Positions 8,305-17,616 of a DNA stretch of 64,000 nt are shown here, piece after piece. Positions within the stretch are counted from its first letter, which is position 1. Each line of letters begins with the position of its first letter. The stretch is from JANNSO01 sp964485395. Its GTDB lineage: Bacteria > Spirochaetota > Spirochaetia > Treponematales > UBA12059. The notes beneath the pieces were generated by a model. That model ran no database searches. It was given only the letters and a program-made list of their open reading frames with translations, and was not told the origin of the DNA. The stretch lies in NCBI GenBank assembly GCA_964485395.1, contig CAZAJF010000019.1, forward strand, positions 1-64,000, read 5' to 3'. The position numbers were made by a program, and so were the translations under genes.

Positions 8305-11235
8305 GTGTTTTTAAAGAGCCTCGAAATCTTCGGGTTTAAAAGTTTCGCCGATCGAACGAAAATCGATTTTTCCGAGGGTATTTCCGCCTTGCTCGGCCCC
8401 AACGGCTGCGGCAAGTCCAATGTCGTCGACGCCATAAAATGGGTCGTGGGGGAACAGTCCGCCCGCGCCATGCGCGCAGAGTCCATGGAAGACATAATCT
8501 TCAACGGCACCGAAACCCGCAAAGCCCTCAATATCGCCGAGGTTACCCTTACCATTTCCAACGAGCGCGGCGTTCTTCTCCTGGACCTGCCCGAGGTGGC
8601 CATCAAGCGCCGCCTCTATCGCACGGGCGAAAGTGAATATTTTATCAATAACCAGCCCTCGAGGCTGAAGGAGCTCCGCGAGCTTTTCTGGGATACGGGA
8701 ATAGGCAAGAGCGCCTATTCCGTCATGGAGCAGGGCCGAATCGACCAGATCCTCTCCAGCAAGCCCGAAGAGCGCCGCTATCTGTTTGAGGAAGCTGCCG
8801 GCATTACCAAGCACAAGGCCCGCTCGCGCGAGGCCGAGCTCAAGCTCGAGCGCACCGAAGAAAACATGAAGCAGGTGGAGGGCATCCTCGGCGAGGTGAA
8901 GCGGAGCTACGAGACGCTCAAGACGCAGTCCGAGAAGACGCTCGTCTACAGGAGCCTCCGCGAGGAAATATTCAACGTCGAGCTGGACTTGCACCTTATC
9001 CGTCTGCGCGGCTTCGTCAACGAAAAGGAGCGCCGCGATACCGAGATCGGCGCAAAGGCCAAGGAACGGGACGCCAACAAGTATCAGATAGACGCGATAA
9101 ACCTGTCGCTCGAGGAAAACCTGGATATCGTAAACGGCATGGAAGCCAAGCTCGTGGACGTGCAGAAAACCGTGTACGGCCTGGCCGTGGAGCGGGTGGG
9201 CAAGGAGAAGGAGCGCAAGCTCCTGGGCGAGCGCGTCGCCGAATCCAAGGCCAAGATCGACCAGGCCAAGCTCAAGCTTCGCGCCGTTACCGAAAAACTG
9301 GAAGGGCTACGCGAGGACGAGGACGAGAAAAACGAAATACTTCGCGGTCACAAAGGCCGCATCGCAGAGATAGAAAAAAACATAATCGGTTTCGAAGGAT
9401 CGATAACCGCCGCCGAGGAACGCATCCGCGCGAACGATGGCGCCATTGCCAGGGCCGAGACCGAGATCGTGCAGGCGGAGGGCGAACTTGCCGAGGCCCA
9501 GACCGAGCTGGACGCGATTACCGAGGATATCGTGAGCGAGCTGGACGCGCGCCTCAAGGAAAGCGGCTACTCGGCCCATGAGCGGAAGGCCGCCGAGGAA
9601 GCCATATCCACGCTGATCTCAGGGATCATCGCGAAGCTCTCGGGAAAAGCCGCCATCCTCGAGGATCTCGCCACGCTGAAAGACTATAACTCGGACGAAG
9701 CCAGGGGCAGGATAGAAAGCGCCCGCGCCTCGATGGCGGAAGCAACGGAACGCGCCAGGGAGCTCAAGGACAAATACGAGCTGTATTGCGGCAGTACCCC
9801 TTCGTTCATCGACGAATTTCTTTCGCCGGAAGGAATCATAACCAAAAAGCGGGCCATCGACGCGCTCATGAATTCCACCAAGGACGGCATTACCGACCGC
9901 AGGTCCAAGATCGCGGCGTGGCGCGAGGAAAACCGGGAGCTGGCCCTCAGGATAGACGGCTACAGGAAAACCCTCGAGGAGCTGCGCGGCAACCGCATCA
10001 GGATGCAGACGCAAGTGCAGGCCGCCGAGGAATCCCTTACGCTCATACGCCGCGAGATTACCAGCCAGGAAGCTTACTTCAGGGAACTGGACAACGAGGT
10101 GGCGACCGAGTCGAGGCGGCTCGGGGACGCGCAGGAAAGCCTGTCCTCCATCGACGAGGACATCGCCGACATCGAGAAGAAGGGGCGGGAACTAACCGCG
10201 GAGCTTGAAAGGCTCGAGAAAGACATCGCCATAAAGAATTCCGACGTAGGCAAGCGGCAGGAAGAGCTCCGGAAGAAAATGGACAAGCTCGCCACCCTGC
10301 AAAACGAGCTGGAGCGCCTGCACATGGGTCTTGCCCAGACCGAGACCGAAATACGGAACGTCAAGGATAATTTCCGCGAGCAGTACGGCCGCGACCTGAT
10401 AGAGTTCGAGGAGCGCATGTACGAGATACGCTCGCCCATCGCCGACATGCGCGAAAAACTCGCCGAGCGGAAGCAGAAGCTCAAGGACCTGGGCTCCGTG
10501 AACCTCATGGCCCCCGAGGAATTCTCCGAGGTGAAGGAGCGCTACGAATTCCTCGCGGCGCAGATAGACGACCTCACCAAGGCCCGCGACGACCTGAAAA
10601 AGATAACGCAGGAGATTCGCGACGAGAGCGCAGAGATGTTCCTCAGCACCTACAATAAAGTAAAGAAAAATTTTCACAATATGTTCAGGCGCCTGTTCGG
10701 GGGCGGACGCGGCGAACTGCGGCTCGTGGACCCCGACCATGTCCTCGAGAGCGGAATCGAGATCTACGCGCAGCCTCCGGGAAAGAAGCTGGAGAACATA
10801 TCGCTGCTCTCCGGCGGCGAAAAGAGCCTGACGGCGATCGCCATGCTGTTCGCCACCTACATGGTGCGACCATCGCCTTTCTGCTTCCTGGACGAGATAG
10901 ATGCGGCGTTGGACGAGCAGAACGTAATACGCTTCGTGAATCTCCTCCGGGAATTCGGCAAAAGCAGCCAGTTCATCGTCATTACGCACAATAAAAAAAC
11001 CGTAACCGGGGCGGACGCGCTGCTCGGCGTTACGATGGAGGAATCGGGCATAACCAAGGTTATTTCCGTGCGCCTGGAGCGGTCGGACGGTCAGGCCATA
11101 CGCATGCAGGAGCCCATTCCCGCCTATGACGAGGAAGAGGTTGAATTCGAGCAAGGCCGCGAGCTTGTCCACGAGGATGTAAAGCCCGAAGACGCGGTAC
11201 CCGCGGCAGACGTGGCGGAGGTATCCCCGGAATGA
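8305..11235 (+). CDS. smc: Chromosome segregation protein SMC, short form without recognisable hinge
   Basis: 976 residues, about 200 shorter than Bacillus SMC. The head halves are clear: Walker A GPNGCGKSN at 31-39, Q-loop region at about 150, C-terminal signature LLSGGEKSLTAIA at about 830 and Walker B FCFLDEIDAALDEQN at about 860. Between them is long coiled coil. The middle (about 400-540), where a globular hinge with conserved glycines is expected, holds a helical, charged stretch with a small STPSFIDEFLSPEGI segment instead. SMC dimers shape and segregate the chromosome with ScpA/ScpB, which are not here. The start is GTG, 5 bases after GAGGTAGGT. It overlaps the next gene by four bases (ATGA). 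Confidence 0.95.
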   Translation: MFLKSLEIFGFKSFADRTKIDFSEGISALLGPNGCGKSNVVDAIKWVVGEQSARAMRAESMEDIIFNGTETRKALNIAEVTLTISNERGVLLLDLPEVAIKRRLYRTGESEYFINNQPSRLKELRELFWDTGIGKSAYSVMEQGRIDQILSSKPEERRYLFEEAAGITKHKARSREAELKLERTEENMKQVEGILGEVKRSYETLKTQSEKTLVYRSLREEIFNVELDLHLIRLRGFVNEKERRDTEIGAKAKERDANKYQIDAINLSLEENLDIVNGMEAKLVDVQKTVYGLAVERVGKEKERKLLGERVAESKAKIDQAKLKLRAVTEKLEGLREDEDEKNEILRGHKGRIAEIEKNIIGFEGSITAAEERIRANDGAIARAETEIVQAEGELAEAQTELDAITEDIVSELDARLKESGYSAHERKAAEEAISTLISGIIAKLSGKAAILEDLATLKDYNSDEARGRIESARASMAEATERARELKDKYELYCGSTPSFIDEFLSPEGIITKKRAIDALMNSTKDGITDRRSKIAAWREENRELALRIDGYRKTLEELRGNRIRMQTQVQAAEESLTLIRREITSQEAYFRELDNEVATESRRLGDAQESLSSIDEDIADIEKKGRELTAELERLEKDIAIKNSDVGKRQEELRKKMDKLATLQNELERLHMGLAQTETEIRNVKDNFREQYGRDLIEFEERMYEIRSPIADMREKLAERKQKLKDLGSVNLMAPEEFSEVKERYEFLAAQIDDLTKARDDLKKITQEIRDESAEMFLSTYNKVKKNFHNMFRRLFGGGRGELRLVDPDHVLESGIEIYAQPPGKKLENISLLSGGEKSLTAIAMLFATYMVRPSPFCFLDEIDAALDEQNVIRFVNLLREFGKSSQFIVITHNKKTVTGADALLGVTMEESGITKVISVRLERSDGQAIRMQEPIPAYDEEEVEFEQGRELVHEDVKPEDAVPAADVAEVSPE

Positions 11236-11600
11236 AACCGCCGCGATGGCTCGCGGCTGTTGACCGCAAGCTGCTTGTCCTGGGTTCCGGTCTCGGCGGA
11301 TTGCTGGTTGTAATCTTTATTTTACTGCTTGTCGTAAGTAATGGGGCGGGCCCGGGCAAGCCGAGGGGCGAGCCGACTTACATTAAGGCCACCCAAAGAG
11401 GCGGCGCCCTTGCGGGTGAGCTTGTTTTTCCGGGCAATGATCCGTACGAGCCGGAGTTTCCCTTTGTCAGGGATCAAAAAACGCGCTATACTCTCGAGGA
11501 TATAAAAAAGTTATTACCTGAACCCGCGAGCCTGAATGTGGATGCCCTGAGAAAAAAAAGGAAGGAACGCCTTGAAATACTGTATTCGGCGGTTGATTAA
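11232..11600 (+). CDS. Single-pass membrane protein of unknown function
   Basis: 122 residues with one strong hydrophobic segment (about 14-36), a short positively charged N-terminus inside and an extracytoplasmic domain of about 85 residues that is rich in Pro, Lys and Arg. No family recognised. It overlaps smc by ATGA and itself overlaps the next lipoprotein gene by 29 bases, so the three are translationally coupled. A job at the cell envelope together with the following lipoprotein is a guess from position only. Confidence 0.75.
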   Translation: MKPPRWLAAVDRKLLVLGSGLGGLLVVIFILLLVVSNGAGPGKPRGEPTYIKATQRGGALAGELVFPGNDPYEPEFPFVRDQKTRYTLEDIKKLLPEPASLNVDALRKKRKERLEILYSAVD

Positions 11601-12966
11601 GCCCGTCTCCGCGCTTCTTGCCTCCGCTTTTTTGCTTGTCTCGTGCGTGTCCGCTCCTAAAAAAAGCGCTTTGGAGGGTGTTGACCCTCAGAGTGCCGCT
11701 GCTCAGAGCGCCGATAGTTCCGTTACACAGCCCGTCTCAAGCGCCCCTATTGCCGAAGTGCAGGCGGAGACGGAAAAACCGTTCGTCATGGATTTTTATT
11801 TAAGCCCTCCAGCAGAAAAAAAACTATCCAGAGTACTCGATCTGCCACGACTAAGCTTCGAGAAGCCATCCGATATAACCTTGATGTCTCCTCTTTCGCG
11901 CCCCATGCCGCCCGTTTCGAAAATTCCCGACCCCTTGCCTCCACCCGTCGTACAAGCCCCAAAACCATCCGTGCCGGTTATTACGCCGGCTTTGCCCGTA
12001 AAGCCCGTCCCCGCGCCTGCCAAGGTAACGCCGAAACCGCCTGCTGTGCCCACTCCGAAGCCGGTTCCGGCCGTTACGCCCCCAATCGCCGCCCCGGCCG
12101 CCCGCCCATTACCCGCTAGCCCTCCCTCGGCGGCGCGGGTGGAGCTGCCCGCCGCGGCCCCAAAGGCTCAGATAGAGGTGGAGGCAGTCCGCACTCAGCG
12201 TTTCGACCTGAGATTTACGGGGACCGGCTGGACATTCCTCGGTGACGAGCAGGGCAGCGACGGTATCCGCTACGAGACGAGGCGCTTTGAAAAAAACGAG
12301 GCGATTTTTACCCTGAACCCGGATCGGGTAGGTGAATATTTATTGCAATTCAGGCGACAGGATCCTGTCGAGCAAAAGACCGAAACCCTTTATGTAAAGG
12401 TAGTCGTCAGCGCTTTGCCCTCGGTTGCACCCGCTGCCGGAACGACAGTCCAGCCCGCGCAGCAGATTTCCCCTCCGGCGCCATCCTCCACGCCTACCGC
12501 AGTCTTGCCCCCGGCAGTAACTCCATCAGTAACCCCGGCAGCTACCCCGGCAGTTTCTCCGGCAGCAACCGCGGGTGTGCCTGCGATCGTTTCCGCGGGG
12601 CCGGCCGTGGGAGCCTTCGCGGGGACCCTCCCGGTTCCGGCTGCCGGTATCGCCGCCGCCGCAGATTATGCCTCGATCAGCGATCCCGGCCTTCTTTTAA
12701 AATTCGCCAGGGACCAGCTTTCGGGCGAGAAAGTCCAACTGGCATTGGATGCGCTCAATCATTACGTCTCGCTGTTCTCGAGCGGAAACGACGAGCTCTA
12801 TTATCTGTATGCACTGGCCTATGAACAGAATACTCCGTTTCGGAACATAAAAAAATCGTACGAGAATTACAAGCGCGTCCGGGACGAATATCCCCGGAGC
12901 AAGTGGCGCAAGGATGCGCTTGAACGGATAGCCTACCTGGAAAGGCATTTTTATGGACTGCGTTGA
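11572..12966 (+). CDS. Proline-rich lipoprotein with C-terminal TPR-like region
   Basis: 464 residues starting at TTG, 6 bases after AAGGAAGGA. Signal peptide with lipobox LVSC (Cys25). Residues 110-200 and 290-360 are Pro/Ala/Val-rich linkers, the kind that cross the periplasm. Between them (about 205-285) is a compact domain with FDLRFTGTGWTFLGDE. The last 85 residues form TPR-like helices, with ALDALNHYVSLFSSGNDELYYLYALAYEQ resembling YbgF/BamD-type tails (shown in two pieces: ALDALNHYV and LYYLYALAYEQ). Likely periplasm-facing and anchored in a membrane; a role in envelope or divisome scaffolding is inference. Confidence 0.8.
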   Translation: MKYCIRRLIKPVSALLASAFLLVSCVSAPKKSALEGVDPQSAAAQSADSSVTQPVSSAPIAEVQAETEKPFVMDFYLSPPAEKKLSRVLDLPRLSFEKPSDITLMSPLSRPMPPVSKIPDPLPPPVVQAPKPSVPVITPALPVKPVPAPAKVTPKPPAVPTPKPVPAVTPPIAAPAARPLPASPPSAARVELPAAAPKAQIEVEAVRTQRFDLRFTGTGWTFLGDEQGSDGIRYETRRFEKNEAIFTLNPDRVGEYLLQFRRQDPVEQKTETLYVKVVVSALPSVAPAAGTTVQPAQQISPPAPSSTPTAVLPPAVTPSVTPAATPAVSPAATAGVPAIVSAGPAVGAFAGTLPVPAAGIAAAADYASISDPGLLLKFARDQLSGEKVQLALDALNHYVSLFSSGNDELYYLYALAYEQNTPFRNIKKSYENYKRVRDEYPRSKWRKDALERIAYLERHFYGLR

Positions 12967-14200
12967 TACTCAAGCGACTAACAAGTTATATTATAATAAG
13001 CCAGCCGTCTATGAATGCGATTCTCCCGTCGTCTCCGTCGTAGAGGCGGGCCCGGGAAAAAGCGTCATCATACTTGAATCCAGCCCCTTTTACCCCGAGG
13101 GCGGCGGGCAACCCTGCGACTTAGGCGCGATTTGCGATTTTCAATTGCTCTCCGTTCAAGAGGATCATGGCATTATCTCGCACTGCGTCGCCGAATCCCC
13201 CGAAACCCTCGGTCTCCGGGGAATAAAACCGGGTAAAATCGCGCACTGCGTCGTCGACGGGACTCGTCGCGAAGACCACACGGCGCAGCACAGCTGCCAG
13301 CACCTTCTTTCGTCCCTCGTACTGCGCATGCTTGGCGGGCCCACAAAATCGTTTCATCTAGGGCCCGCATCGAGCTCGATTGACGTCGACCTCCCCGAAG
13401 TATCCCCCTTGGATTTGAGCGCTCTTGAAAAGGCGCTCGAGCGATGCATATTGGATTCCTATCGTTTCATTACGCATGAATGCACCGCGGCGGAAGCGGA
13501 GAAACTGCCTCTCCGCCGGAACATCCCCGACGTCGAGGGAGTTATCAGAATCGTCGAGATCGACGGCATAGATTATACTCCGTGCTGCGGGACGCACGTC
13601 GGTTCTTCCTCCGAGCTGTTCGCGTGCAGGCTCCTGAAGGCGGAACGATATAAGGGGATGTCGCGCATCCATTTCATAGCCGGTCGCCGAGCTCTCGCGG
13701 ACTACAGGAACCTTGCCGATACTGCCAGGCTTACAGCCGGCATTTTGGGTTGCTCGGAGGCGGAAATAGCGACGCTTGCCGGCGCCCAGAAGGCGAAGCT
13801 GGCCGACGCGGAATTTTCGCTCCGGAAAATGCAGGATGACTGCGCGGGGCATCACGCCCGCGTCCTGGCAGGCGAGAATCCCGCCGGTAAAGTAATTATC
13901 ACAACCTCGCCTGACTTTTCATTTCCGTATGCCGGCGCTTTGGCCAAGTCGCTTGCCGCGCTGGGGAGAGTCGGGGTCGCGAGCTGCGGCAGCGGGCTCA
14001 GGGCGGCGATCGCGGCTCCTTCCGGCGCGATAGGGCTTTCCGGACTCCTCAAGCCGCTGCTGGGGCAAAAAGGCATGAAGGGCGGCGGAGGCGATACTTT
14101 TTTCCAAGTGTCCGCGGATACGGAGGAAAGCCTTGCGCAGTTCCTGGAAACAGCCGGTACGATGATCGGCGAAGCCCTCACGGGAAACGGTTCGGTTTGA
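12953..14200 (+). CDS. AlaX-type alanyl-tRNA editing protein (long form)
   Basis: 415 residues resembling the editing and C-Ala parts of alanyl-tRNA synthetase without the aminoacylation core. Zn ligands are visible as HTAQH (His109, His113) and CCGTH (about 212-216). The N-terminal region has FYPEGGGQP, typical of the AlaRS/AlaX editing fold. The C-terminal 170 residues match a DHHA1-like domain ending with KGGGGDTFFQ. It should hydrolyse Ser- or Gly-charged tRNA-Ala. The start overlaps the lipoprotein gene by 14 bases. Confidence 0.9.
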   Translation: MDCVDTQATNKLYYNKPAVYECDSPVVSVVEAGPGKSVIILESSPFYPEGGGQPCDLGAICDFQLLSVQEDHGIISHCVAESPETLGLRGIKPGKIAHCVVDGTRREDHTAQHSCQHLLSSLVLRMLGGPTKSFHLGPASSSIDVDLPEVSPLDLSALEKALERCILDSYRFITHECTAAEAEKLPLRRNIPDVEGVIRIVEIDGIDYTPCCGTHVGSSSELFACRLLKAERYKGMSRIHFIAGRRALADYRNLADTARLTAGILGCSEAEIATLAGAQKAKLADAEFSLRKMQDDCAGHHARVLAGENPAGKVIITTSPDFSFPYAGALAKSLAALGRVGVASCGSGLRAAIAAPSGAIGLSGLLKPLLGQKGMKGGGGDTFFQVSADTEESLAQFLETAGTMIGEALTGNGSV

Positions 14201-15570
14201 CTTTTCTCCTTGCGGCCGTCAATGCCCGCTATACGCATATCTCCCTGGCTCTGCGTTGTCTCCGCAATGCGCTCTCGAAAAAAACAGCCGATCCCGTTCT
14301 GATCCGCGAGTACGTGATAAATCAAGACCGTTTGGAGATTCTTCAGGATATCGCGCGCTGTAAACCCGATATTCTCATGCTGTCCGTCTATATCTGGAAC
14401 TCCCGGCTCGTATCGAGCCTTATACCCGATCTTCGGTCCCTGCTTCCGGCATGCAAAATCATCCTGGGAGGACCTGAGGTCTCCTATACGTCGGCGCAAT
14501 GGCTCGAAAAGCATGAGGCCATCGATCTCATCGTCTGCGGTCCGGGCGAAACGGCCATCGCGGAACTCGCTGACGGAAATTTCAGCCTCGAACCCTACCC
14601 TGATAAAGTGCTCAGATCCGGTCCCTGTAAATTCGATTCGGAGCCGTTGCCGTATACGACGTTTGATTACCCGGAGTTTTCTTCACGATACGTTTATTAC
14701 GAATCCAGCCGAGGCTGCCCTTTTTCCTGCAGCTACTGCCTTTCATCCCACGAAGGGCATTCACTGCAGATGAAAAGCGTCGAAAAAACCTGCGACGAGC
14801 TGGATTTTCTGATGGCGGGCAACCCGTTTTTATTTAAATTCATCGACAGGACATTTAATTCCGATCCTTCCCGCGCCAGGGGAATTTGGACGCATATCCT
14901 CGAGAATTACGGCGACTTCGGCACCAGGTTTCATTTTGAGATATACCCGGGACTGCTTTCCGATTCCGATCTTGATTTTCTGGCCAAGGTACCCCGGGGG
15001 CTTTTTCAATTCGAGATCGGAATTCAAACCGTCAACAAAAAAACGCGCGAAGCGATCGCGCGCGGCGGGGATTGGGGAACCGAAAAGCCGCGTATAAAAA
15101 AACTTCTTGCTGCCGGGAATATTCATGTTCACGTAGACTTGATCGCCGGGCTTCCCCACGAAGGAGTCCGGCAAATTCGCGACTCGTTTGACGAAGTGCT
15201 TTCGCTGGGGGCGGAACACGTTCAGATGGGATTCCTGAAGGGATTGCCGGGCACCGCAATGCGGGATTCCTCCGAGGGTTTTTCGATGGCGTTCATGCGG
15301 GAGGCTCCGTATGAGATATTGCGGAGCCGCTGGGTAAACAACGAAGACCTGTTCCACCTGAAATGCATCGCCGAGTTGCTGGAAAATACCGGCAATACGC
15401 ATAAGTACGACAAGCTCTTGGCGGAACAGGCCGCCTTTCTGGGCGGGTGGTATGACGCGTACGAATCGTTGTTAAAATTCTGTAACGAAAGCCTGTTTGA
15501 CATCCGGACGAGGAACGAAGTGAAGGTGCGGCCGCTCCTGGAGACCTGGGCGGCCGGCGCTAAAGGCTGA
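14197..15570 (+). CDS. B12-binding domain radical SAM protein
   Basis: 457 residues starting at TTG overlapping the previous stop (TTGA). Residues 1-120 form a cobalamin-binding-like domain (ILGGPEVSYTS), followed by a radical SAM core with CPFSCSYC at about residues 173-180 and conserved downstream strands (FKFIDRTFN, FEIGIQT, VHVDLIAGLP). A DUF4080-like C-terminus follows. Substrate unknown. The 3' end overlaps the convergent thymidine-kinase-like gene by 11 bases. Confidence 0.88.
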   Translation: MTFLLAAVNARYTHISLALRCLRNALSKKTADPVLIREYVINQDRLEILQDIARCKPDILMLSVYIWNSRLVSSLIPDLRSLLPACKIILGGPEVSYTSAQWLEKHEAIDLIVCGPGETAIAELADGNFSLEPYPDKVLRSGPCKFDSEPLPYTTFDYPEFSSRYVYYESSRGCPFSCSYCLSSHEGHSLQMKSVEKTCDELDFLMAGNPFLFKFIDRTFNSDPSRARGIWTHILENYGDFGTRFHFEIYPGLLSDSDLDFLAKVPRGLFQFEIGIQTVNKKTREAIARGGDWGTEKPRIKKLLAAGNIHVHVDLIAGLPHEGVRQIRDSFDEVLSLGAEHVQMGFLKGLPGTAMRDSSEGFSMAFMREAPYEILRSRWVNNEDLFHLKCIAELLENTGNTHKYDKLLAEQAAFLGGWYDAYESLLKFCNESLFDIRTRNEVKVRPLLETWAAGAKG

Positions 15571-16684
15571 TCGGCCGTCTGTTGTCCGCCAACCTGCGCG
15601 CGATGTACTCGCGATCCAGCCCGAGATCCCGGGCGATCGACCGTAATTGCTCGGCCGACAGCAGGTTCTGCTCCGCGTACAGGTAGCACAGCGCTTTTTC
15701 CGCGATGCACGGGACGGTAAGGGCGTTCATGTTATTCGGCTGGGGCGTTCCGTTGTCCAGATGCAGGCGCTTCAGGCTTGAATAGAGACGTGAATTTTCC
15801 ATATTGCCCGCCATGCTCGCGAGTTCGGCCATCAGCGGCTTGACCTCGCCCTTGCTCGCCGTCTCGCCCATCGGCTTCAGCGTAAAGAACGTATATTCCT
15901 TGGCCGGCAGGTAATGGTGCTCGTCGCATCGCGTGCAGTAGTTGGGTTCCCTCGGATCCTCTTTTTGCCTGTCGCCGCCAATGATTATGAGCGGGTCGAA
16001 ATACAGCGCCGGGCATTCGAGCCCTTCGTGCGTGTAGTACCTGTAGGTATAGAGGGAGTCGGCGATGCAATCTTCGTGCTCGCAGTACGCGGTGAGCGGA
16101 AAAACGTCCGTGGCCTGCTCAAGGAGCAGCCGGGCGGTGTTATTGAATATTTCCCTCCGGAAGTTGAGTACCAGGGTGGGCAGTATGAAAACCATGCCCC
16201 TGCCCTGCGATTCGTTGCGGATGAGGTAGGCGAGGCGCTCGTCGTAGAAGGCAGCCTCGTCGATGATGAACGTGCCGGATTCCGGGTTGCACGCGAGGGC
16301 CGATTCCAGGCCGAACGAATCCTGGGCGGTGCTTATGTCGTCGCCGCAGCGCTCATAGCCGCCGCGATAGGCAAGGGCATCGTCCGGATAATCGGGGAAG
16401 CGCCCTTTGTCTATGGAGAAGCGAATGAAATGCAGCTTGCGCCGGTCGGCTCCCGAGCTTGTCGTGGTTTGCGCGAGCCGTGAACTTTTTTTAAGCGCGA
16501 TTCGGGAATCCCTCCAGACGCGCGCGGCGAACTCCGTCTTGCCGGAACCCATGGGCCCTATCACGAGGATGCGCCTGTTGGGGCGCGAAAAATCGAAGTG
16601 GTCGAACGAATGGTGAACCTGGATGTCCGGATAGCCCAAGCTTTTGAGAAAGGGACTTTCCAGGTTTCCTCCAACTGGACTCAT
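15560..16684 (-). CDS. Divergent thymidine-kinase-like protein
   Basis: 374 residues. The P-loop GPMGSGKTEF (43-52) and the Walker-B-like FIIDEAAFYD match type II thymidine kinase (GPM-SGKT and DE-QF). Downstream, IIIGGDR..YCTRCDEHH matches the kinase lasso/Zn segment (VGGDE..Y..RC..H). An extra C-terminal 100-residue helical domain is not part of normal kinases. The start is the ATG overlapping the upstream stop (ATGA at 16681-16684); an in-frame extension to 16963 is a read-back through the upstream gene. A phosphorylation role on thymidine is likely but the context, behind a peptide-binding protein, is odd. Confidence 0.75.
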   Translation of the reverse strand: MSPVGGNLESPFLKSLGYPDIQVHHSFDHFDFSRPNRRILVIGPMGSGKTEFAARVWRDSRIALKKSSRLAQTTTSSGADRRKLHFIRFSIDKGRFPDYPDDALAYRGGYERCGDDISTAQDSFGLESALACNPESGTFIIDEAAFYDERLAYLIRNESQGRGMVFILPTLVLNFRREIFNNTARLLLEQATDVFPLTAYCEHEDCIADSLYTYRYYTHEGLECPALYFDPLIIIGGDRQKEDPREPNYCTRCDEHHYLPAKEYTFFTLKPMGETASKGEVKPLMAELASMAGNMENSRLYSSLKRLHLDNGTPQPNNMNALTVPCIAEKALCYLYAEQNLLSAEQLRSIARDLGLDREYIARRLADNRRPISL

Positions 16685-17613
16685 GCCTCGGTTTCCCCGT
16701 CGCCCGTGGGAAGGAATCGTGCCGACAGGAATATTACCGCGAGCGTTACTGTAATGATACCCGAAATCCTGAATCCGGAGGAGAGGCTGGTCAGGATATA
16801 GCGCACGTATTCCAGGGTCAACGGGAACGCGGACAGCGGGTTTTGGGTAACTGTCTTGAGCATGCCCGACGGTGAGACCAGGTACGGCAGAAAACCCGCG
16901 ACGAGGATCATCACGCCGGGAACCATCATGGTCGTGCCCAGGAAAATGGAGCGTTTGCGCCATGAGTTATCCGCGACGAACGCGCAAGCCAGGAGTATTC
17001 CGGCGGCTCCGAAGATAAGGTAGTTAAGGCCTTGGTTCAAGGTGGTTATTTTCTTCGATGTAAAGGAGATTTCAGAATCCTGCGGGATCATGGGAACCTG
17101 CTCGGGCAAACCGGCGATTATCTTTTCGAATTCGGTACCGAGGACTTTGGCTTCTTTTTCCGAGAACGCTTCCTTGTCGTTGAGGGCTATGTACTCCTTG
17201 GCGATGGAAGCGCCTTTGCCTTTCAGCGCGCTTTTCAGGGGAGCCAGTTCCAGCGCTGGAATAGTGTCGTTGCCTGCGCCGCCTGCCGCGCTTTCCGCGA
17301 ATCGGAATATACCGTCTATGGCCGAATCCGCCGTGGAGACGAAAACCGACGGCGCGATGACCTGAAGGACCGATGAGGCCAGGGCTTTTCCGTTGAGCGA
17401 GGTTTCGGCGACCGTTATGCGCTCGGGCATGAAAGCGGCCGGTTCCTTGGACTCCAGTATGGAGACAAGCCTTGCGTCATGCACGAGCTCCTTCCAGGGT
17501 TTACTGTCCTGCAGCCATTTTTTCATGGAGACGGCGGACAATCCGGCCATGCACAGGGGGAAGCCCATGATGACGAAGAGGACGATGGCAAGAGCCTTGC
17601 GTAATGATTTCAT
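16681..17613 (-). CDS. Membrane protein of unknown function with large extracytoplasmic domain
   Basis: 310 residues. An N-terminal TM or signal anchor (8-28), an extracytoplasmic region of about 170 residues, then three TM segments (about 197-215, 225-250, 280-300). No catalytic motif is visible and no family recognised. A strong AAGGAG precedes the ATG; it follows the peptide-binding protein gene by three bases and overlaps the kinase-like gene by four, so it is in the middle of a four-gene operon. Confidence 0.8.
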   Translation of the reverse strand: MKSLRKALAIVLFVIMGFPLCMAGLSAVSMKKWLQDSKPWKELVHDARLVSILESKEPAAFMPERITVAETSLNGKALASSVLQVIAPSVFVSTADSAIDGIFRFAESAAGGAGNDTIPALELAPLKSALKGKGASIAKEYIALNDKEAFSEKEAKVLGTEFEKIIAGLPEQVPMIPQDSEISFTSKKITTLNQGLNYLIFGAAGILLACAFVADNSWRKRSIFLGTTMMVPGVMILVAGFLPYLVSPSGMLKTVTQNPLSAFPLTLEYVRYILTSLSSGFRISGIITVTLAVIFLSARFLPTGDGETEA

Positions 17614-17616
17614 AAC

